From the NCBI GenBank assembly GCA_960531495.1, contig OY482846.1:52863945-52927944 (forward strand): a stretch of DNA of 64,000 nucleotides. Reading direction: 5' to 3'. Shown piece after piece: positions 21,401 to 35,169 of the stretch (positions are counted from its first letter, which is position 1; each line of letters opens with the position of its first letter). The notes under the pieces were generated by a model that was not told the origin of the DNA, did no database searches, and saw nothing but the letters and a program-made list of their open reading frames with translations. Source of the stretch: Zeus faber (taxonomy: Eukaryota; Chordata; Actinopteri; Zeiformes; Zeidae). A program made the translations under genes and the position numbers.

Positions 21401-24400
21401 GCTATTTCCTGAAGTGGAGTCTACATCGTGTTATACATCCCTTGATTGGTTCACTATAATTGTCCCACAATGCCTATTTTCCAGAAGCTGATCGTATTTA
21501 TTATGTTAAAATAATAAAATAATGATAAACCTTTGTCCATTGGAATTAATTTGAACCAGAAAAGATAGTCTGAAACTGTTTCATTGAAGTGAAGGTGTTC
21601 CGGGTTTCTATTCCTAAGTAATTGGTACCGCCAGCGAAAGCGGTATACGGTTGTAATAACGCGCCCACAGCGCGTGATATATTTACTGGGTGGGTAGTCA
21701 CCGCCCAAATCCAACAGGCTGGCGATGAGGAGAAGGAACCCACCGCCGGGAAGCCACAGACCCCAAAAAAACTCATCCCTACACCAACAAATAAACCGAT
21801 CCCCCTCCCGGTAACCCGAGTGCGCCGTGTTTAAAGTGGCGCTCCATCATTCCCGGAGGGTTCGGTTATCGTATTCCCCCTTTATTTCTTTTCTCTTTAT
21901 TTTCTCTTTGGGGCATACACCTATGTATGAAGTGTGCTCCGTAATGAAATGTAACGTAGCCACTTACTCTTTATCTGTAGCGGAGTCTCCGTTGTGGATG
22001 TCCATTTTATAGTCGGTTTATTATAATACATCCCAAATGTCCCTATAATAAAGATAATATTAAACTATGTTTTATTTAAATGAACGTCTCATGTACTATT
22101 AAAATTGATATGTAACGGGGCCAAAAAAAAGGACACATACGCACACAACCATGTTCCCTTAAAGTCGGGATGTAATGGGTTTTATTGTGAAGAGCACAAC
22201 ATTCTTGAGTGATACCAGAAAGGTTGTAGTCCTCTGGTAGCGAAGAAGTGATACTATCCCCGGTTGGTCCATCTCCATACTTGCGAGGGATTTGCCCCGG
22301 AGGCAGCCCGGAGTCCCGTAACCCGCCAGTCGATCTGCCAGTATCCCGGGTGCGCCGCGAGTGCGCCCTGATTAAAGTGGCACTCCCGCGCTCACGGGAG
22401 GACTAGGTTCCCGCAACCAAAGTGTGAAGTCCCGCATTTGGGCATGGGGAACGTTCCGTGTCGGAGTGTCCACAGTTATTTAGCCTGTTTCGTCGTTTTT
22501 ATAAGGTTTTTTTTAAAAGAAATTTTTGTGGTCCGTTGATAATTGGAGATTTGTAATTTTAATGTTGAGTTAGGTATTAAGAGGGACTCTAGGTTGGACC
22601 GGGGCAGTTCTAGTGTTAAAGTTAGGTCTAATGATTAGGTTTTTTTTGAAAGACCTTTTTTTTAAAACATTTTTTATAACAAAAACAGTAATTTTTTCGG
22701 TTAAGTATAGGGCTAGGAGAAAGTTTTAGCGTTAGATTTTAAAATTAGGCCCTGGGTTGGTTTAAAATTGGGTTCTAGGTTAAGATTTGAAAGTAGGAAT
22801 CGGGTTAGGGTAAAAATTAAGGTGAAAGTTGGGTTTGGTTTAGGGTTGGAGTTGGGGTTGGGGTTGAAATTGGGGATTTAGAATTAGGGATAGGGTTATA
22901 GATGGGGTTAGGGTTGGGGTTGGGGTTAGGGTTAGGGTTGGGGTTAGGGTTTAGGGTTAGGGTTGGGAATATGTTAAGGGTAGGGGTTAGGGTTGGTATA
23001 GATTCAGAGTTAGGTTGGGGTTAGTTAGGTTTAAGATTGGGGTTGGGGTTAGGGTTAGGGTTGGGAATATATTGAGGGTAGGGGTTAAGGTTAGGGTTAG
23101 GGTTTAGGTCTGAATTCAGGATTGGGAACGGGTTAATAGGGTATAGGTTTATGTTAAGGGTAGGGGTTAGGGTTAGGTTTGGGTTCCGAATAAGGTTAGG
23201 CTCAAGGTTGGGGTCGGGGTAAGGGTTAGGGTTATGGTTAGGGTTAGGGTTAGGGTTAGGTTTGTGTTGAAGATCGGGTTGGGGTTATTGAGGTATGGTT
23301 TGTGTTTGGGGTTGGGAATAGGTTAAGGGTAGGGGTTAGGTTTAGGGTTAGGTTTAGGTTTGGATTCCGAATTAGGTTAGGGTATGTTGGGGTTAAGGTT
23401 GGGGTTGGGGTTAGGGTTAGGGTTGGGGTTGGGGTTAGGGTTAGGGTTAGGGTTAGGTTTGGATTCAAGATTGGGTTAGTGTTAATAAGGTAAGGTTTTG
23501 CGTTTAGGGTTAGGGTTAGGGTTGGGAATATGTTAAGGGTAGGGTTTAGGGTTGGTTTTAGATTCAGAGTTAGGTTAGGGTTAGTTAGGCTTAAGATTGG
23601 GGTTGGGGTTAGGGTTAGGGTTGGGAATATGTTGACGGTAGGGGTTAAGGTTAGGGTTAGGGTTTAGGTCTGAATGCAGGATTGGGAGGGTTAATATGGT
23701 ATAGGTTTATGTTTAAGGTTAGGGTTGAGTTAGGGTTAGGGTTGGGAATATTGTTAAAGGTAGGGGTTGGGGTTTAGGTTTTAGGTTTGGATCCAGAGTT
23801 GGGTTAGGGTTTAGTTAGGTTTAAAGGTTGGGGTTGGGGTTAGGGTTAGGGTTGGGGATATGTCTAGGGTAGGGGTTAGGGTTAGGTTTAGGTTTACCTT
23901 CAGAGTTAAGTTAGGGTTAATTTGGTCTGGTTAGGGTTAGGGTCGGGGTTAGGGTCAGGGTCTATTTTTAGGTTTGGATTCAGGTTAGGTTAGGGTTAGT
24001 CAGGCTTAAGGTTGGGGTTTGGGTTAGGGTTAGGGTTAAGGTTGTGGTTAGGGTTAGGGTTTGGTTCGGAAAAATAGGGTTAGGGTTAGTGGGGTATAGA
24101 TCTGGGGTTAGGGTTAGGTTGGAGTTATGGGGTTAGGGTTAGGGGTAGGAATGTGTTAAGGGTAGGGGTTAGGGTTAGGGTTAGGTTTGGATTCAAGAGT
24201 TAGTGTTAATCAGGTAAGGTTTGTGTTTTTAGGGTTAGAGTTTGGGTTGGGAATGTGCTTAGGGTTAGGGTTAGGGGTTAGGGTTAAGGTTAGGTTTGGA
24301 TTCCGAATTAGGTTAGGGTTAGGGTCAGGGTTAGGGTTAGGGTTAGGAATGTGATAAGGGTAGGGGTTGGGGTTAGGTTTAGATTCAGAGTTAGGTTGGG

Positions 24401-24624
24401 GTAAGTTAGGCTTTAAGGTTGGGGTTGGGGTTAGGGTTGGGAATGTGTTGAGGGTAGGGCTTAAGGTTAGGGTTAGTGTTTAGGTCTGGATTCAGGATTG
24501 GGTAAGGGTTAATAGGGTTAGGGTTAGGGGTTGGGGGTTAGGGTTAGGGTTAGGGTTAGGGTTAGGGGTGGGGTTAGGGGTTAGGGGTTAGGGGTTAGGG
24601 TTAGGGTTAGGGTGGGGAATATGG
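18440..24624 (+). repeat. Long subtelomeric unit L2
   Basis: Same order of blocks as L1, offset by 7750 bp (K near 19331, GC block near 20088, hairpins near 21626, degenerate telomere domain about 22806-24624). J is the class II form (GCAAGGGCAG, ACTTTTTCC). It differs from L1 by rare substitutions, for example GGCTCAACAG against GGCTCAGCAG near 20493, and an A/T run near 21250. L3 shares both variants. Confidence 0.92.
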
Positions 24625-24768
24625 TTAGGGTTAGGGTTAGGGTTAGGGTTAGGGTTAGGGTTAGGGTTAGGGTTAGGGTTAGGGTTAGGGTTAGGGTTAG
24701 GGTTAGGGTTAGGGTTAGGGTTAGGGTTAGGGTTAGGGTTAGGGTTAGGGTTAGGGTTAGGGTTAGGG
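24625..24768 (+). repeat. Interstitial telomeric tract, 24 x TTAGGG
   Basis: 144 bp of perfect repeat, one unit longer than the tract after L1, with the same flanks (GGGAATATGG and TTGGTTGGTTGAG). Confidence 0.97.
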
Positions 24769-26195
24769 TTGGTTGGTTGAGTACTGTATTGATGATCCCG
24801 TCTACCCAGTTTGGGTAGCCTGGTATGTATTGGTGAGTACTTTTCCTATGTTCCCCCCTGGCCAGCAAGGGCAGTTTGGTATAGGGGACCAAAGGTAATG
24901 CACGGGCCGTCGCACGTTATCAAGATTCTCCAATCCCGTATTATGTTAGGTAGAGAGTTAGGTTCCTGTTCAGGTTGTTGCGGATGGTTAAGAACATTTT
25001 GTTTGTTTTTTTGTTCTGGGTTTAACCGTGGCAAAATACACCTTGTTGGTTTTTGTTTCAAGTTGTTATGGATGGTTAAGAACACACTATTTGTTTTTTT
25101 TGGGTGTTCATTTGTTATGGGTTTAAGAGTGGTTAAATAAACCTTATTTGTTTTTGTTCCAAGTTGTTACGAATGGTTAAGATCACCTTGTTTGATTTGT
25201 TGAGTACTGTATTGATGATTCCGTTTACCCAGTTGGGTATCCTGGTATGTATTGGTGAGTAATATTCCTATGTTCCCCCCTGGCCAGCATGGGAAGTTTG
25301 GTATAGGGGACCAAAGGTAATGCACGGTCTTGGTAAGATAATACCTGTAATGGGTTATAAGGAGAATCTGCTTTCCGAGGCACAGGCTAGGTTAGGTTGG
25401 TTGAGTACTGTATTGATGATCCCGTCTACCCCGTTTGGGTAGCCTGGTATGTATTGGTGAGTACTTTTCCCATGTTCCCCCCTGGCCAGCAAGGGCAGTT
25501 TGGTATAGGGGACCAAAGGTAATGCACGGGCCGTCGCACGTTATCAAGATTCTCCAATCCCGTATTATGTTAGGTAGAGAGTTAGGTTCCTGTTCAAGTT
25601 GTTGCGGATGGTTAAGAACGTTTTGTTTGTTTTTTGTTCTGGGTTTAACCGTGGCAAAATACACCTTGTTGGTTTTTGTTTCAAGTTGTTATGGATGGTT
25701 AAGAACACCCTATTTGTTTTATTTGGGTGTTCATTTGTTATGGGTTTAAGCGTGGTTAAATAAACCTTGTTTGTTTTTGTTTCAAGTTGTTACGAATGGT
25801 TAAGATCACCTTGTTTGTTTTTTTGGTTACGGGTTTAAGCGTGGTTAGGTACACCTTATTTGTTTCTGTTTTAAGTTTTTACGGATTGGTTCAGAACACC
25901 TTGTTTGTTCCTTATTACGGGTTTAAGCGTGGTTAAGTACACCTTGTTAGTTTCTTGTTTAAAGTTGTTACGGATGGTTAAGATCACCTTGTTTGTTTTT
26001 TTGGTTACGGGTTTAAGCGTGGTTAGGTACACCTTATTTGTTTCTGTTTCAAGTTTTTACGGATTGGTTCAGAACACCTTGTTTGTTCCTTATTACGGGT
26101 TTAAGTGTGGTTAAGTACACCTTGTTAGTTTCTTGTTTAAAGTTGTTACGGATGGTAAGAAAACCTTGTTTGTTTTTTATTATTAGGTTGGTTGA
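24769..26195 (+). repeat. J prefix of L3
   Basis: J starts at 24781, 25204 and 25405 lead fragments in the same order and lengths as in the L2 prefix. The full unit follows at 26196. Confidence 0.88.
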
Positions 26196-29100
26196 GTACT
26201 GTATTGATGATCCCGTCTACCCAGTTTGGGTAGCCTGGTATGTATTGGTGAGTACTTTTTCCTATGTTCCCCCCTGGCCAGCAAGGGCAGTTTGGTATAG
26301 GGGACCAAAGGTAATGCACGGGCCGTCGCACGTTATCAAGATTCTCCAATCCCGTATTATGTTAGGTAGAGAGTTAGGTTCCTGTTCAAGTTGTTGCGGA
26401 TGGTTAAGAACGTTTTGTTTGTTTTTTGTTCTGGGTTTAAACGTGGTTAAATACACCTTGTTTGTTTTTGTTTCCAGTTGTTTATGGATGGTTAAGAACA
26501 CCCTATTTGTTTTCTTTGGGTGTTCATTTGTTATGGGTTTAAGCGTGGTTAAATAAACTTTGTTTGTTTTTGTTTCAAGTTGTTACGAATGGTTAAGATC
26601 ACCTTGTTTGTTTTTTTGGTTACGGGTTTAAGCATGGTTAGGTACACCTTATTTGTTTCTGTTTCAAGTTTTTACGGATTGGTTCAGAACACCTTGTTTG
26701 TTCCTTATTACGGGTTTAAGCGTGGTTAAGTACACCTTGTTAGTTTCTTGTTTAAAGTTGTTACGGATGGTTAAGATCGCCTTGTTTGTTTTTTTGGTTA
26801 CGGGTTTAAGCGTGGTTAGGTACACCTTATTTGTTTCTGTTTCAAGTTTTTACGGATTGGTTCAGAACACCTTGTTTGTTCCTTATTGCGGGTTTAAGCG
26901 TGGTTAAGTACACCTTGTTAGTTTCTTGTTTAAAGTTGTTACGGATGGTACGAAAACCTTGTTTGTTTTTTATTACGAGTTTAAGCGTGGTTAGGTACAC
27001 CTTATTGTTTTTTGATTCAAGTTGTTACGGATGGTTAAGTGTACCCTGTTTCTTCTTTCTCTTAATTTCCGTATGATTACTTTTAGGAATTTAGGACACA
27101 TTCATCAGTAGTGTACCTCAGGATCATTGAGTGTTTCAGCCTTTTAAACAAACTATACACCCTCTCCTAGAGGCAGGCCACCTGGGTTTGATCAAGACCC
27201 TGGTGTGTGTCCCTCGGTCAATTGGTTTTTTTCAAAAAAGGTTATTACTCGGATTTTGGGTACGAGCTCTATACGTTGGTAGGATATTTCTTGAATCTTT
27301 TCTGTTGTTGTTTTTTATTTATTTATTATTTTTTTTAAAAAAATAAATTTTTCTTAAAAAAATTATTATTTTTTAATTAATTTTTTGAGAAAATTTATTT
27401 GTCCTTGGGCAATTATTACTTTGATTATTCGGCTTTTCTAAGTTTTTGGGTACGTTCTTTATTTGTCGATGGATATTTCTATCCTAGGTCCTTGTTGAGT
27501 TTGGGTAAGTTTCCGTTTTTCCTCAAGCGCCTCTGGTATAATTGGTTGGACTTCGTTGAGTCTGCATCGGCCGCCTTAAAATCTAATCCAGGATTATTTT
27601 TGCTGTCGTTTAGATGAGATTAGTCGAGTAGGCATTATTGAAACGCTGTTGTTATCCCTTTATTCCGGTTGGTCAAGTTTTGGTTATTTACTTGGGTAAG
27701 GTGTAACTTGTTTGATAATTGGTTACTTTGATTATGGTGGCTAAAAAAATCTAAGAAACAGGTGGTTCCGGGAGTAAAGATAAATTTAGATTTAGTAGAC
27801 AAAGCGGTTTCTATTATCATCTAAGCGTTTACCAATCTGTCGAGTCGGGGACGGTAGTTGGTTATAATTGGTCTAAGGTACGGTAGGTCCACGGCCTGGT
27901 CCATAAGTTTGAACCAGGGGATGAGGGCAAAAACTGATTTTTGTGAGAATTTAAGGGTGTCCAATTAGTTTTTTTTGGCAAGTAACATTAACCGTGTGTG
28001 GTGTAATGTGCTGTTGCATGGGTGGGGCTAATCCCCATAGAAGACTGGGCAACGTTCAAGGTCCTGATGCCCTGGACCACCACACCCTGCGTGCTGTCCA
28101 AGTGGACGCAAGGGGGGCCGCATACTTACCCCCTAGCCGAACAGACTGTTTGTTAACACCGCAAGGTTACCCCAGTCTGTCCAGACTAAGGCCTGGAGGT
28201 CATGAGGACAAAAATGGCTAAAATGGTTATGGACATATCACGAGGGCTCAACAGCAACCAGGCAGCCGAGGGCTGCTCTGGGGTACCGTACCGGGAGTCC
28301 AGTGTAAGACCCTGGTCGGGGGCAAGGGTCGACAATGCGAACACCGTCTTCCCCGTCCCCCCGAATCAGAGAGCAAACACAAGGAGGGACGTACTTAAAT
28401 ATCGTCCAGGACCAGGGTCAACAAAGCCGGAGCGTCGTATTCCCATTCAAGTCTCTGGAACGAGTATCAAGACGAGTCCAACCGAGATCCTCATCAGGGA
28501 CCAGGGTCAACAATGCATCCGCACTGCTTTCCTGGTTGCCCCCGAGTCGAGAACCCAGTTCTCCCAGTCCGAAACCTCCGTTGGGGACCAGGGTCAACCG
28601 AGCCGAAGCCCTGTTTTCCTGGTAGCCCCCGGGTTGGAGGATTCCGACCGGTACCTGGTGGCCACTAATGCCCCTCCAGGGATACTCCATCTATGGCAGT
28701 GACAAGAGCAACTGGATCAGCGGGGAGGAGAATGGGCCGGAACCACGCATCTCCCCCCAAGCTTCTACTGACCCAGGGACCCAGCCACTACCAACTGTAA
28801 AAACAGTATTCTACTTTTGAAGAAACAATTCCTGTGTCCCGTACACCGCACAACCCCAGGAATTGTTCAGTAATCTATGTTTTTTAGTTTTATACCTAAA
28901 AACATTGAATAGCGCTTACCTGAGCAAGGTCTTCATTATTTTGGCAATGAAATTTCGTCCAGGGTCTATTCGGGTTGTGCCTTTTACCCTCATGGTATTG
29001 TTATTAAAAAAAATTTTAAGCTGTTGTTGGGGTCCTATGTCTCGTGTTATTGATTTTTTTTATTTAAATGGTGGTCTATAAATATACCTTGTGCTTAAAA

Positions 29101-32100
29101 AATGGGTAAAGAGATTAAAATTAAAATACCCATGGTTCATAGTGGTCGGAACGGCCGCTATTTCCTGAAGTGGAGTCTACATCGTGTTATACATCCCTTG
29201 ATTGGTTCACTATAATTGTCCCACAATGCCTATTTTCCAGAAGCTGATCGTATTTATTATGTTAAAATAATAAAATAATGATAAACCTTTGTCCATTGGA
29301 ATTAATTTGAACCAGAAAAGATAGTCTGAAACTGTTTCATTGAAGTGAAGGTGTTCCGGGTTTCTATTCCTAAGTAATTGGTACCGCCAGCGAAAGCGGT
29401 ATACGGTTGTAATAACGCGCCCACAGCGCGTGATATATTTACTGGGTGGGTAGTCACCGCCCAAATCCAACAGGCTGGCGATGAGGAGAAGGAACCCACC
29501 GCCGGGAAGCCACAGACCCCAAAAAAACTCATCCCTACACCAACAAATAAACCGATCCCCCTCCCGGTAACCCGAGTGCGCCGTGTTTAAAGTGGCGCTC
29601 CATCATTCCCGGAGGGTTCGGTTATCGTATTCCCCCTTTATTTCTTTTCTCTTTATTTTCTCTTTGGGGCATACACCTATGTATGAAGTGTGCTCCGTAA
29701 TGAAATGTAACGTAGCCACTTACTCTTTATCTGTAGCGGAGTCTCCGTTGTGGATGTCCATTTTATAGTCGGTTTATTATAATACATCCCAAATGTCCCT
29801 ATAATAAAGATAATATTAAACTATGTTTTATTTAAATGAACGTCTCATGTACTATTAAAATTGATATGTAACGGGGCCAAAAAAAAGGACACATACGCAC
29901 ACAACCATGTTCCCTTAAAGTCGGGATGTAATGGGTTTTATTGTGAAGAGCACAACATTCTTGAGTGATACCAGAAAGGTTGTAGTCCTCTGGTAGCGAA
30001 GAAGTGATACTATCCCCGGTTGGTCCATCTCCATACTTGCGAGGGATTTGCCCCGGAGGCAGCCCGGAGTCCCGTAACCCGCCAGTCGATCTGCCAGTAT
30101 CCCGGGTGCGCCGCGAGTGCGCCCTGATTAAAGTGGCACTCCCGCGCTCACGGGAGGACTAGGTTCCCGCAACCAAAGTGTGAAGTCCCGCATTTGGGCA
30201 TGGGGAACGTTCCGTGTCGGAGTGTCCACAGTTATTTAGCCTGTTTCGTCGTTTTTATAAGGTTTTTTTTAAAAGAAATTTTTGTGGTCCGTTGATAATT
30301 GGAGATTTGTAATTTTAATGTTGAGTTAGGTATTAAGAGGGACTCTAGGTTGGACCGGGGCAGTTCTAGTGTTAAAGTTAGGTCTAATGATTAGGTTTTT
30401 TTTGAAAGACCTTTTTTTTAAAACATTTTTTATAACAAAAACAGTAATTTTTTCGGTTAAGTATAGGGCTAGGAGAAAGTTTTAGCGTTAGATTTTAAAA
30501 TTAGGCCCTGGGTTGGTTTAAAATTGGGTTCTAGGTTAAGATTTGAAAGTAGGAATCGGGTTAGGGTAAAAATTAAGGTGAAAGTTGGGTTTGGTTTAGG
30601 GTTGGAGTTGGGGTTGGGGTTGAAATTGGGGATTTAGAATTAGGGATAGGGTTATAGATGGGGTTAGGGTTGGGGTTGGGGTTAGGGTTAGGGTTGGGGT
30701 TAGGGTTTAGGGTTAGGGTTGGGAATATGTTAAGGGTAGGGGTTAGGGTTGGTATAGATTCAGAGTTAGGTTGGGGTTAGTTAGGTTTAAGATTGGGGTT
30801 GGGGTTAGGGTTAGGGTTGGGAATATATTGAGGGTAGGGGTTAAGGTTAGGGTTAGGGTTTAGGTCTGAATTCAGGATTGGGAACGGGTTAATAGGGTAT
30901 AGGTTTATGTTAAGGGTAGGGGTTAGGGTTAGGTTTGGGTTCCGAATAAGGTTAGGCTCAAGGTTGGGGTCGGGGTAAGGGTTAGGGTTATGGTTAGGGT
31001 TAGGGTTAGGGTTAGGTTTGTGTTGAAGATCGGGTTGGGGTTATTGAGGTATGGTTTGTGTTTGGGGTTGGGAATAGGTTAAGGGTAGGGGTTAGGTTTA
31101 GGGTTAGGTTTAGGTTTGGATTCCGAATTAGGTTAGGGTATGTTGGGGTTAAGGTTGGGGTTGGGGTTAGGGTTAGGGTTGGGGTTGGGGTTAGGGTTAG
31201 GGTTAGGGTTAGGTTTGGATTCAAGATTGGGTTAGTGTTAATAAGGTAAGGTTTTGCGTTTAGGGTTAGGGTTAGGGTTGGGAATATGTTAAGGGTAGGG
31301 TTTAGGGTTGGTTTTAGATTCAGAGTTAGGTTAGGGTTAGTTAGGCTTAAGATTGGGGTTGGGGTTAGGGTTAGGGTTGGGAATATGTTGACGGTAGGGG
31401 TTAAGGTTAGGGTTAGGGTTTAGGTCTGAATGCAGGATTGGGAGGGTTAATATGGTATAGGTTTATGTTTAAGGTTAGGGTTGAGTTAGGGTTAGGGTTG
31501 GGAATATTGTTAAAGGTAGGGGTTGGGGTTTAGGTTTTAGGTTTGGATCCAGAGTTGGGTTAGGGTTTAGTTAGGTTTAAAGGTTGGGGTTGGGGTTAGG
31601 GTTAGGGTTGGGGATATGTCTAGGGTAGGGGTTAGGGTTAGGTTTAGGTTTACCTTCAGAGTTAAGTTAGGGTTAATTTGGTCTGGTTAGGGTTAGGGTC
31701 GGGGTTAGGGTCAGGGTCTATTTTTAGGTTTGGATTCAGGTTAGGTTAGGGTTAGTCAGGCTTAAGGTTGGGGTTTGGGTTAGGGTTAGGGTTAAGGTTG
31801 TGGTTAGGGTTAGGGTTTGGTTCGGAAAAATAGGGTTAGGGTTAGTGGGGTATAGATCTGGGGTTAGGGTTAGGTTGGAGTTATGGGGTTAGGGTTAGGG
31901 GTAGGAATGTGTTAAGGGTAGGGGTTAGGGTTAGGGTTAGGTTTGGATTCAAGAGTTAGTGTTAATCAGGTAAGGTTTGTGTTTTTAGGGTTAGAGTTTG
32001 GGTTGGGAATGTGCTTAGGGTTAGGGTTAGGGGTTAGGGTTAAGGTTAGGTTTGGATTCCGAATTAGGTTAGGGTTAGGGTCAGGGTTAGGGTTAGGGTT

Positions 32101-32380
32101 AGGAATGTGATAAGGGTAGGGGTTGGGGTTAGGTTTAGATTCAGAGTTAGGTTGGGGTAAGTTAGGCTTTAAGGTTGGGGTTGGGGTTAGGGTTGGGAAT
32201 GTGTTGAGGGTAGGGCTTAAGGTTAGGGTTAGTGTTTAGGTCTGGATTCAGGATTGGGTAAGGGTTAATAGGGTTAGGGTTAGGGGTTGGGGGTTAGGGT
32301 TAGGGTTAGGGTTAGGGTTAGGGGTGGGGTTAGGGGTTAGGGGTTAGGGGTTAGGGTTAGGGTTAGGGTGGGGAATATGG
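26196..32380 (+). repeat. Long subtelomeric unit L3
   Basis: Collinear with L2 at an offset of 7756 bp and sharing its diagnostic variants, so the L2/L3 pair appears to be the most recently duplicated among L1-L5. K lies near 27087, the GC block near 27844 and the degenerate domain at about 30562-32380. Confidence 0.92.
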
Positions 32381-32500
32381 TTAGGGTTAGGGTTAGGGTT
32401 AGGGTTAGGGTTAGGGTTAGGGTTAGGGTTAGGGTTAGGGTTAGGGTTAGGGTTAGGGTTAGGGTTAGGGTTAGGGTTAGGGTTAGGGTTAGGGTTAGGG
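32381..32500 (+). repeat. Interstitial telomeric tract, 20 x TTAGGG
   Basis: 120 bp of perfect repeat with the same flanks as the tracts after L1 and L2. The length difference (23, 24, 20) accounts for the different spacing of units. Confidence 0.97.
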
Positions 32501-33927
32501 TTGGTTGGTTGAGTACTGTATTGATGATCCCGTCTACCCAGTTTGGGTAGCCTGGTATGTATTGGTGAGTACTTTTCCTATGTTCCCCCCTGGCCAGCAA
32601 GGGCAGTTTGGTATAGGGGACCAAAGGTAATGCACGGGCCGTCGCACGTTATCAAGATTCTCCAATCCCGTATTATGTTAGGTAGAGAGTTAGGTTCCTG
32701 TTCAGGTTGTTGCGGATGGTTAAGAACATTTTGTTTGTTTTTTTGTTCTGGGTTTAACCGTGGCAAAATACACCTTGTTGGTTTTTGTTTCAAGTTGTTA
32801 TGGATGGTTAAGAACACACTATTTGTTTTTTTTGGGTGTTCATTTGTTATGGGTTTAAGAGTGGTTAAATAAACCTTATTTGTTTTTGTTCCAAGTTGTT
32901 ACGAATGGTTAAGATCACCTTGTTTGATTTGTTGAGTACTGTATTGATGATTCCGTTTACCCAGTTGGGTATCCTGGTATGTATTGGTGAGTAATATTCC
33001 TATGTTCCCCCCTGGCCAGCATGGGAAGTTTGGTATAGGGGACCAAAGGTAATGCACGGTCTTGGTAAGATAATACCTGTAATGGGTTATAAGGAGAATC
33101 TGCTTTCCGAGGCACAGGCTAGGTTAGGTTGGTTGAGTACTGTATTGATGATCCCGTCTACCCCGTTTGGGTAGCCTGGTATGTATTGGTGAGTACTTTT
33201 CCCATGTTCCCCCCTGGCCAGCAAGGGCAGTTTGGTATAGGGGACCAAAGGTAATGCACGGGCCGTCGCACGTTATCAAGATTCTCCAATCCCGTATTAT
33301 GTTAGGTAGAGAGTTAGGTTCCTGTTCAAGTTGTTGCGGATGGTTAAGAACGTTTTGTTTGTTTTTTGTTCTGGGTTTAACCGTGGCAAAATACACCTTG
33401 TTGGTTTTTGTTTCAAGTTGTTATGGATGGTTAAGAACACCCTATTTGTTTTATTTGGGTGTTCATTTGTTATGGGTTTAAGCGTGGTTAAATAAACCTT
33501 GTTTGTTTTTGTTTCAAGTTGTTACGAATGGTTAAGATCACCTTGTTTGTTTTTTTGGTTACGGGTTTAAGCGTGGTTAGGTACACCTTATTTGTTTCTG
33601 TTTCAAGTTTTTACGGATTGGTTCAGAACACCTTGTTTGTTCCTTATTACGGGTTTAAGCGTGGTTAAGTACACCTTGTTAGTTTCTTGTTTAAAGTTGT
33701 TACGGATGGTTAAGATCACCTTGTTTGTTTTTTTGGTTACGGGTTTAAGCGTGGTTAGGTACACCTTATTTGTTTCTGTTTCAAGTTTTTACGGATTGGT
33801 TCAGAACACCTTGTTTGTTCCTTATTACGGGTTTAAGTGTGGTTAAGTACACCTTGTTAGTTTCTTGTTTAAAGTTGTTACGGATGGTAAGAAAACCTTG
33901 TTTGTTTTTTATTATTAGGTTGGTTGA
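32501..33927 (+). repeat. J prefix of L4
   Basis: J starts at 32513, 32936 and 33137; layout as in the L2 and L3 prefixes. A T-to-C change near 33602 (TTTCAAG instead of TTTTAAG) makes one satellite monomer match the others. Confidence 0.86.
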
Positions 33928-34903
33928 GTACTGTATTGATGATCCCGTCTACCCAGTTTGGGTAGCCTGGTATGTATTGGTGAGTACTTTTTCCTATGTT
34001 CCCCCCTGGCCAGCAAGGGCAGTTTGGTATAGGGGACCAAAGGTAATGCACGGGCCGTCGCACGTTATCAAGATTCTCCAATCCCGTATTATGTTAGGTA
34101 GAGAGTTAGGTTCCTGTTCAAGTTGTTGCGGATGGTTAAGAACGTTTTGTTTGTTTTTTGTTCTGGGTTTAAACGTGGTTAAATACACCTTGTTTGTTTT
34201 TGTTTCCAGTTGTTTATGGATGGTTAAGAACACCCTATTTGTTTTCTTTGGGTGTTCATTTGTTATGGGTTTAAGCGTGGTTAAATAAACTTTGTTTGTT
34301 TTTGTTTCAAGTTGTTACGAATGGTTAAGATCACCTTGTTTGTTTTTTTGGTTACGGGTTTAAGCATGGTTAGGTACACCTTATTTGTTTCTGTTTCAAG
34401 TTTTTACGGATTGGTTCAGAACACCTTGTTTGTTCCTTATTACGGGTTTAAGCGTGGTTAAGTACACCTTGTTAGTTTCTTGTTTAAAGTTGTTACGGAT
34501 GGTTAAGATCGCCTTGTTTGTTTTTTTGGTTACGGGTTTAAGCGTGGTTAGGTACACCTTATTTGTTTCTGTTTCAAGTTTTTACGGATTGGTTCAGAAC
34601 ACCTTGTTTGTTCCTTATTGCGGGTTTAAGCGTGGTTAAGTACACCTTGTTAGTTTCTTGTTTAAAGTTGTTACGGATGGTACGAAAACCTTGTTTGTTT
34701 TTTATTACGAGTTTAAGCGTGGTTAGGTACACCTTATTGTTTTTTGATTCAAGTTGTTACGGATGGTTAAGTGTACCCTGTTTCTTCTTTCTCTTAATTT
34801 CCGTATGATTACTTTTAGGAATTTAGGACACATTCATCAGTAGTGTACCTCAGGATCATTGAGTGTTTCAGCCTTTTAAACAAACTATACACCCTCTCCT
34901 AGA
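33928..34903 (+). repeat. L4 first part, broken inside block K
   Basis: J, satellite and half of block K are intact up to ACCCTCTCCTAGA, where L units continue GGCAGGCC. The sequence then leaves the L order at 34904. Confidence 0.9.
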
Positions 34904-34913
34904 CTTAAATTCT
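34904..34913. other. 10-bp filler at duplication breakpoint
   Basis: CTTAAATTCT is found at neither parental position. It sits between the broken block K and a re-entry into the satellite (CACCTTGTTAG, matching 33672). A non-templated or distantly templated filler at a breakpoint suggests end joining or template switching. Confidence 0.75.
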
Positions 34914-35169
34914 CACCTTGTTAGTTTCTTGTTTAAAGTTGTTACGGATGGTTAAGATCACCTTGTTTGTTTTTTTGGTTACGGGTTTAAGCGTGGTTAG
35001 GTACACCTTATTTGTTTCTGTTTCAAGTTTTTACGGATTGGTTCAGAACACCTTGTTTGTTCCTTATTACGGGTTTAAGTGTGGTTAAGTACACCTTGTT
35101 AGTTTCTTGTTTAAAGTTGTTACGGATGGTAAGAAAACCTTGTTTGTTTTTTATTATTAGGTTGGTTGA
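34914..35169 (+). repeat. Duplicated satellite segment (offset 1242 bp)
   Basis: This repeats 33672-33927 exactly in order, including the TTATTATTAGG scar before the next J. The duplicated block is 33672-34903; with the 10-bp filler the tandem offset is 1242 bp. Confidence 0.88.
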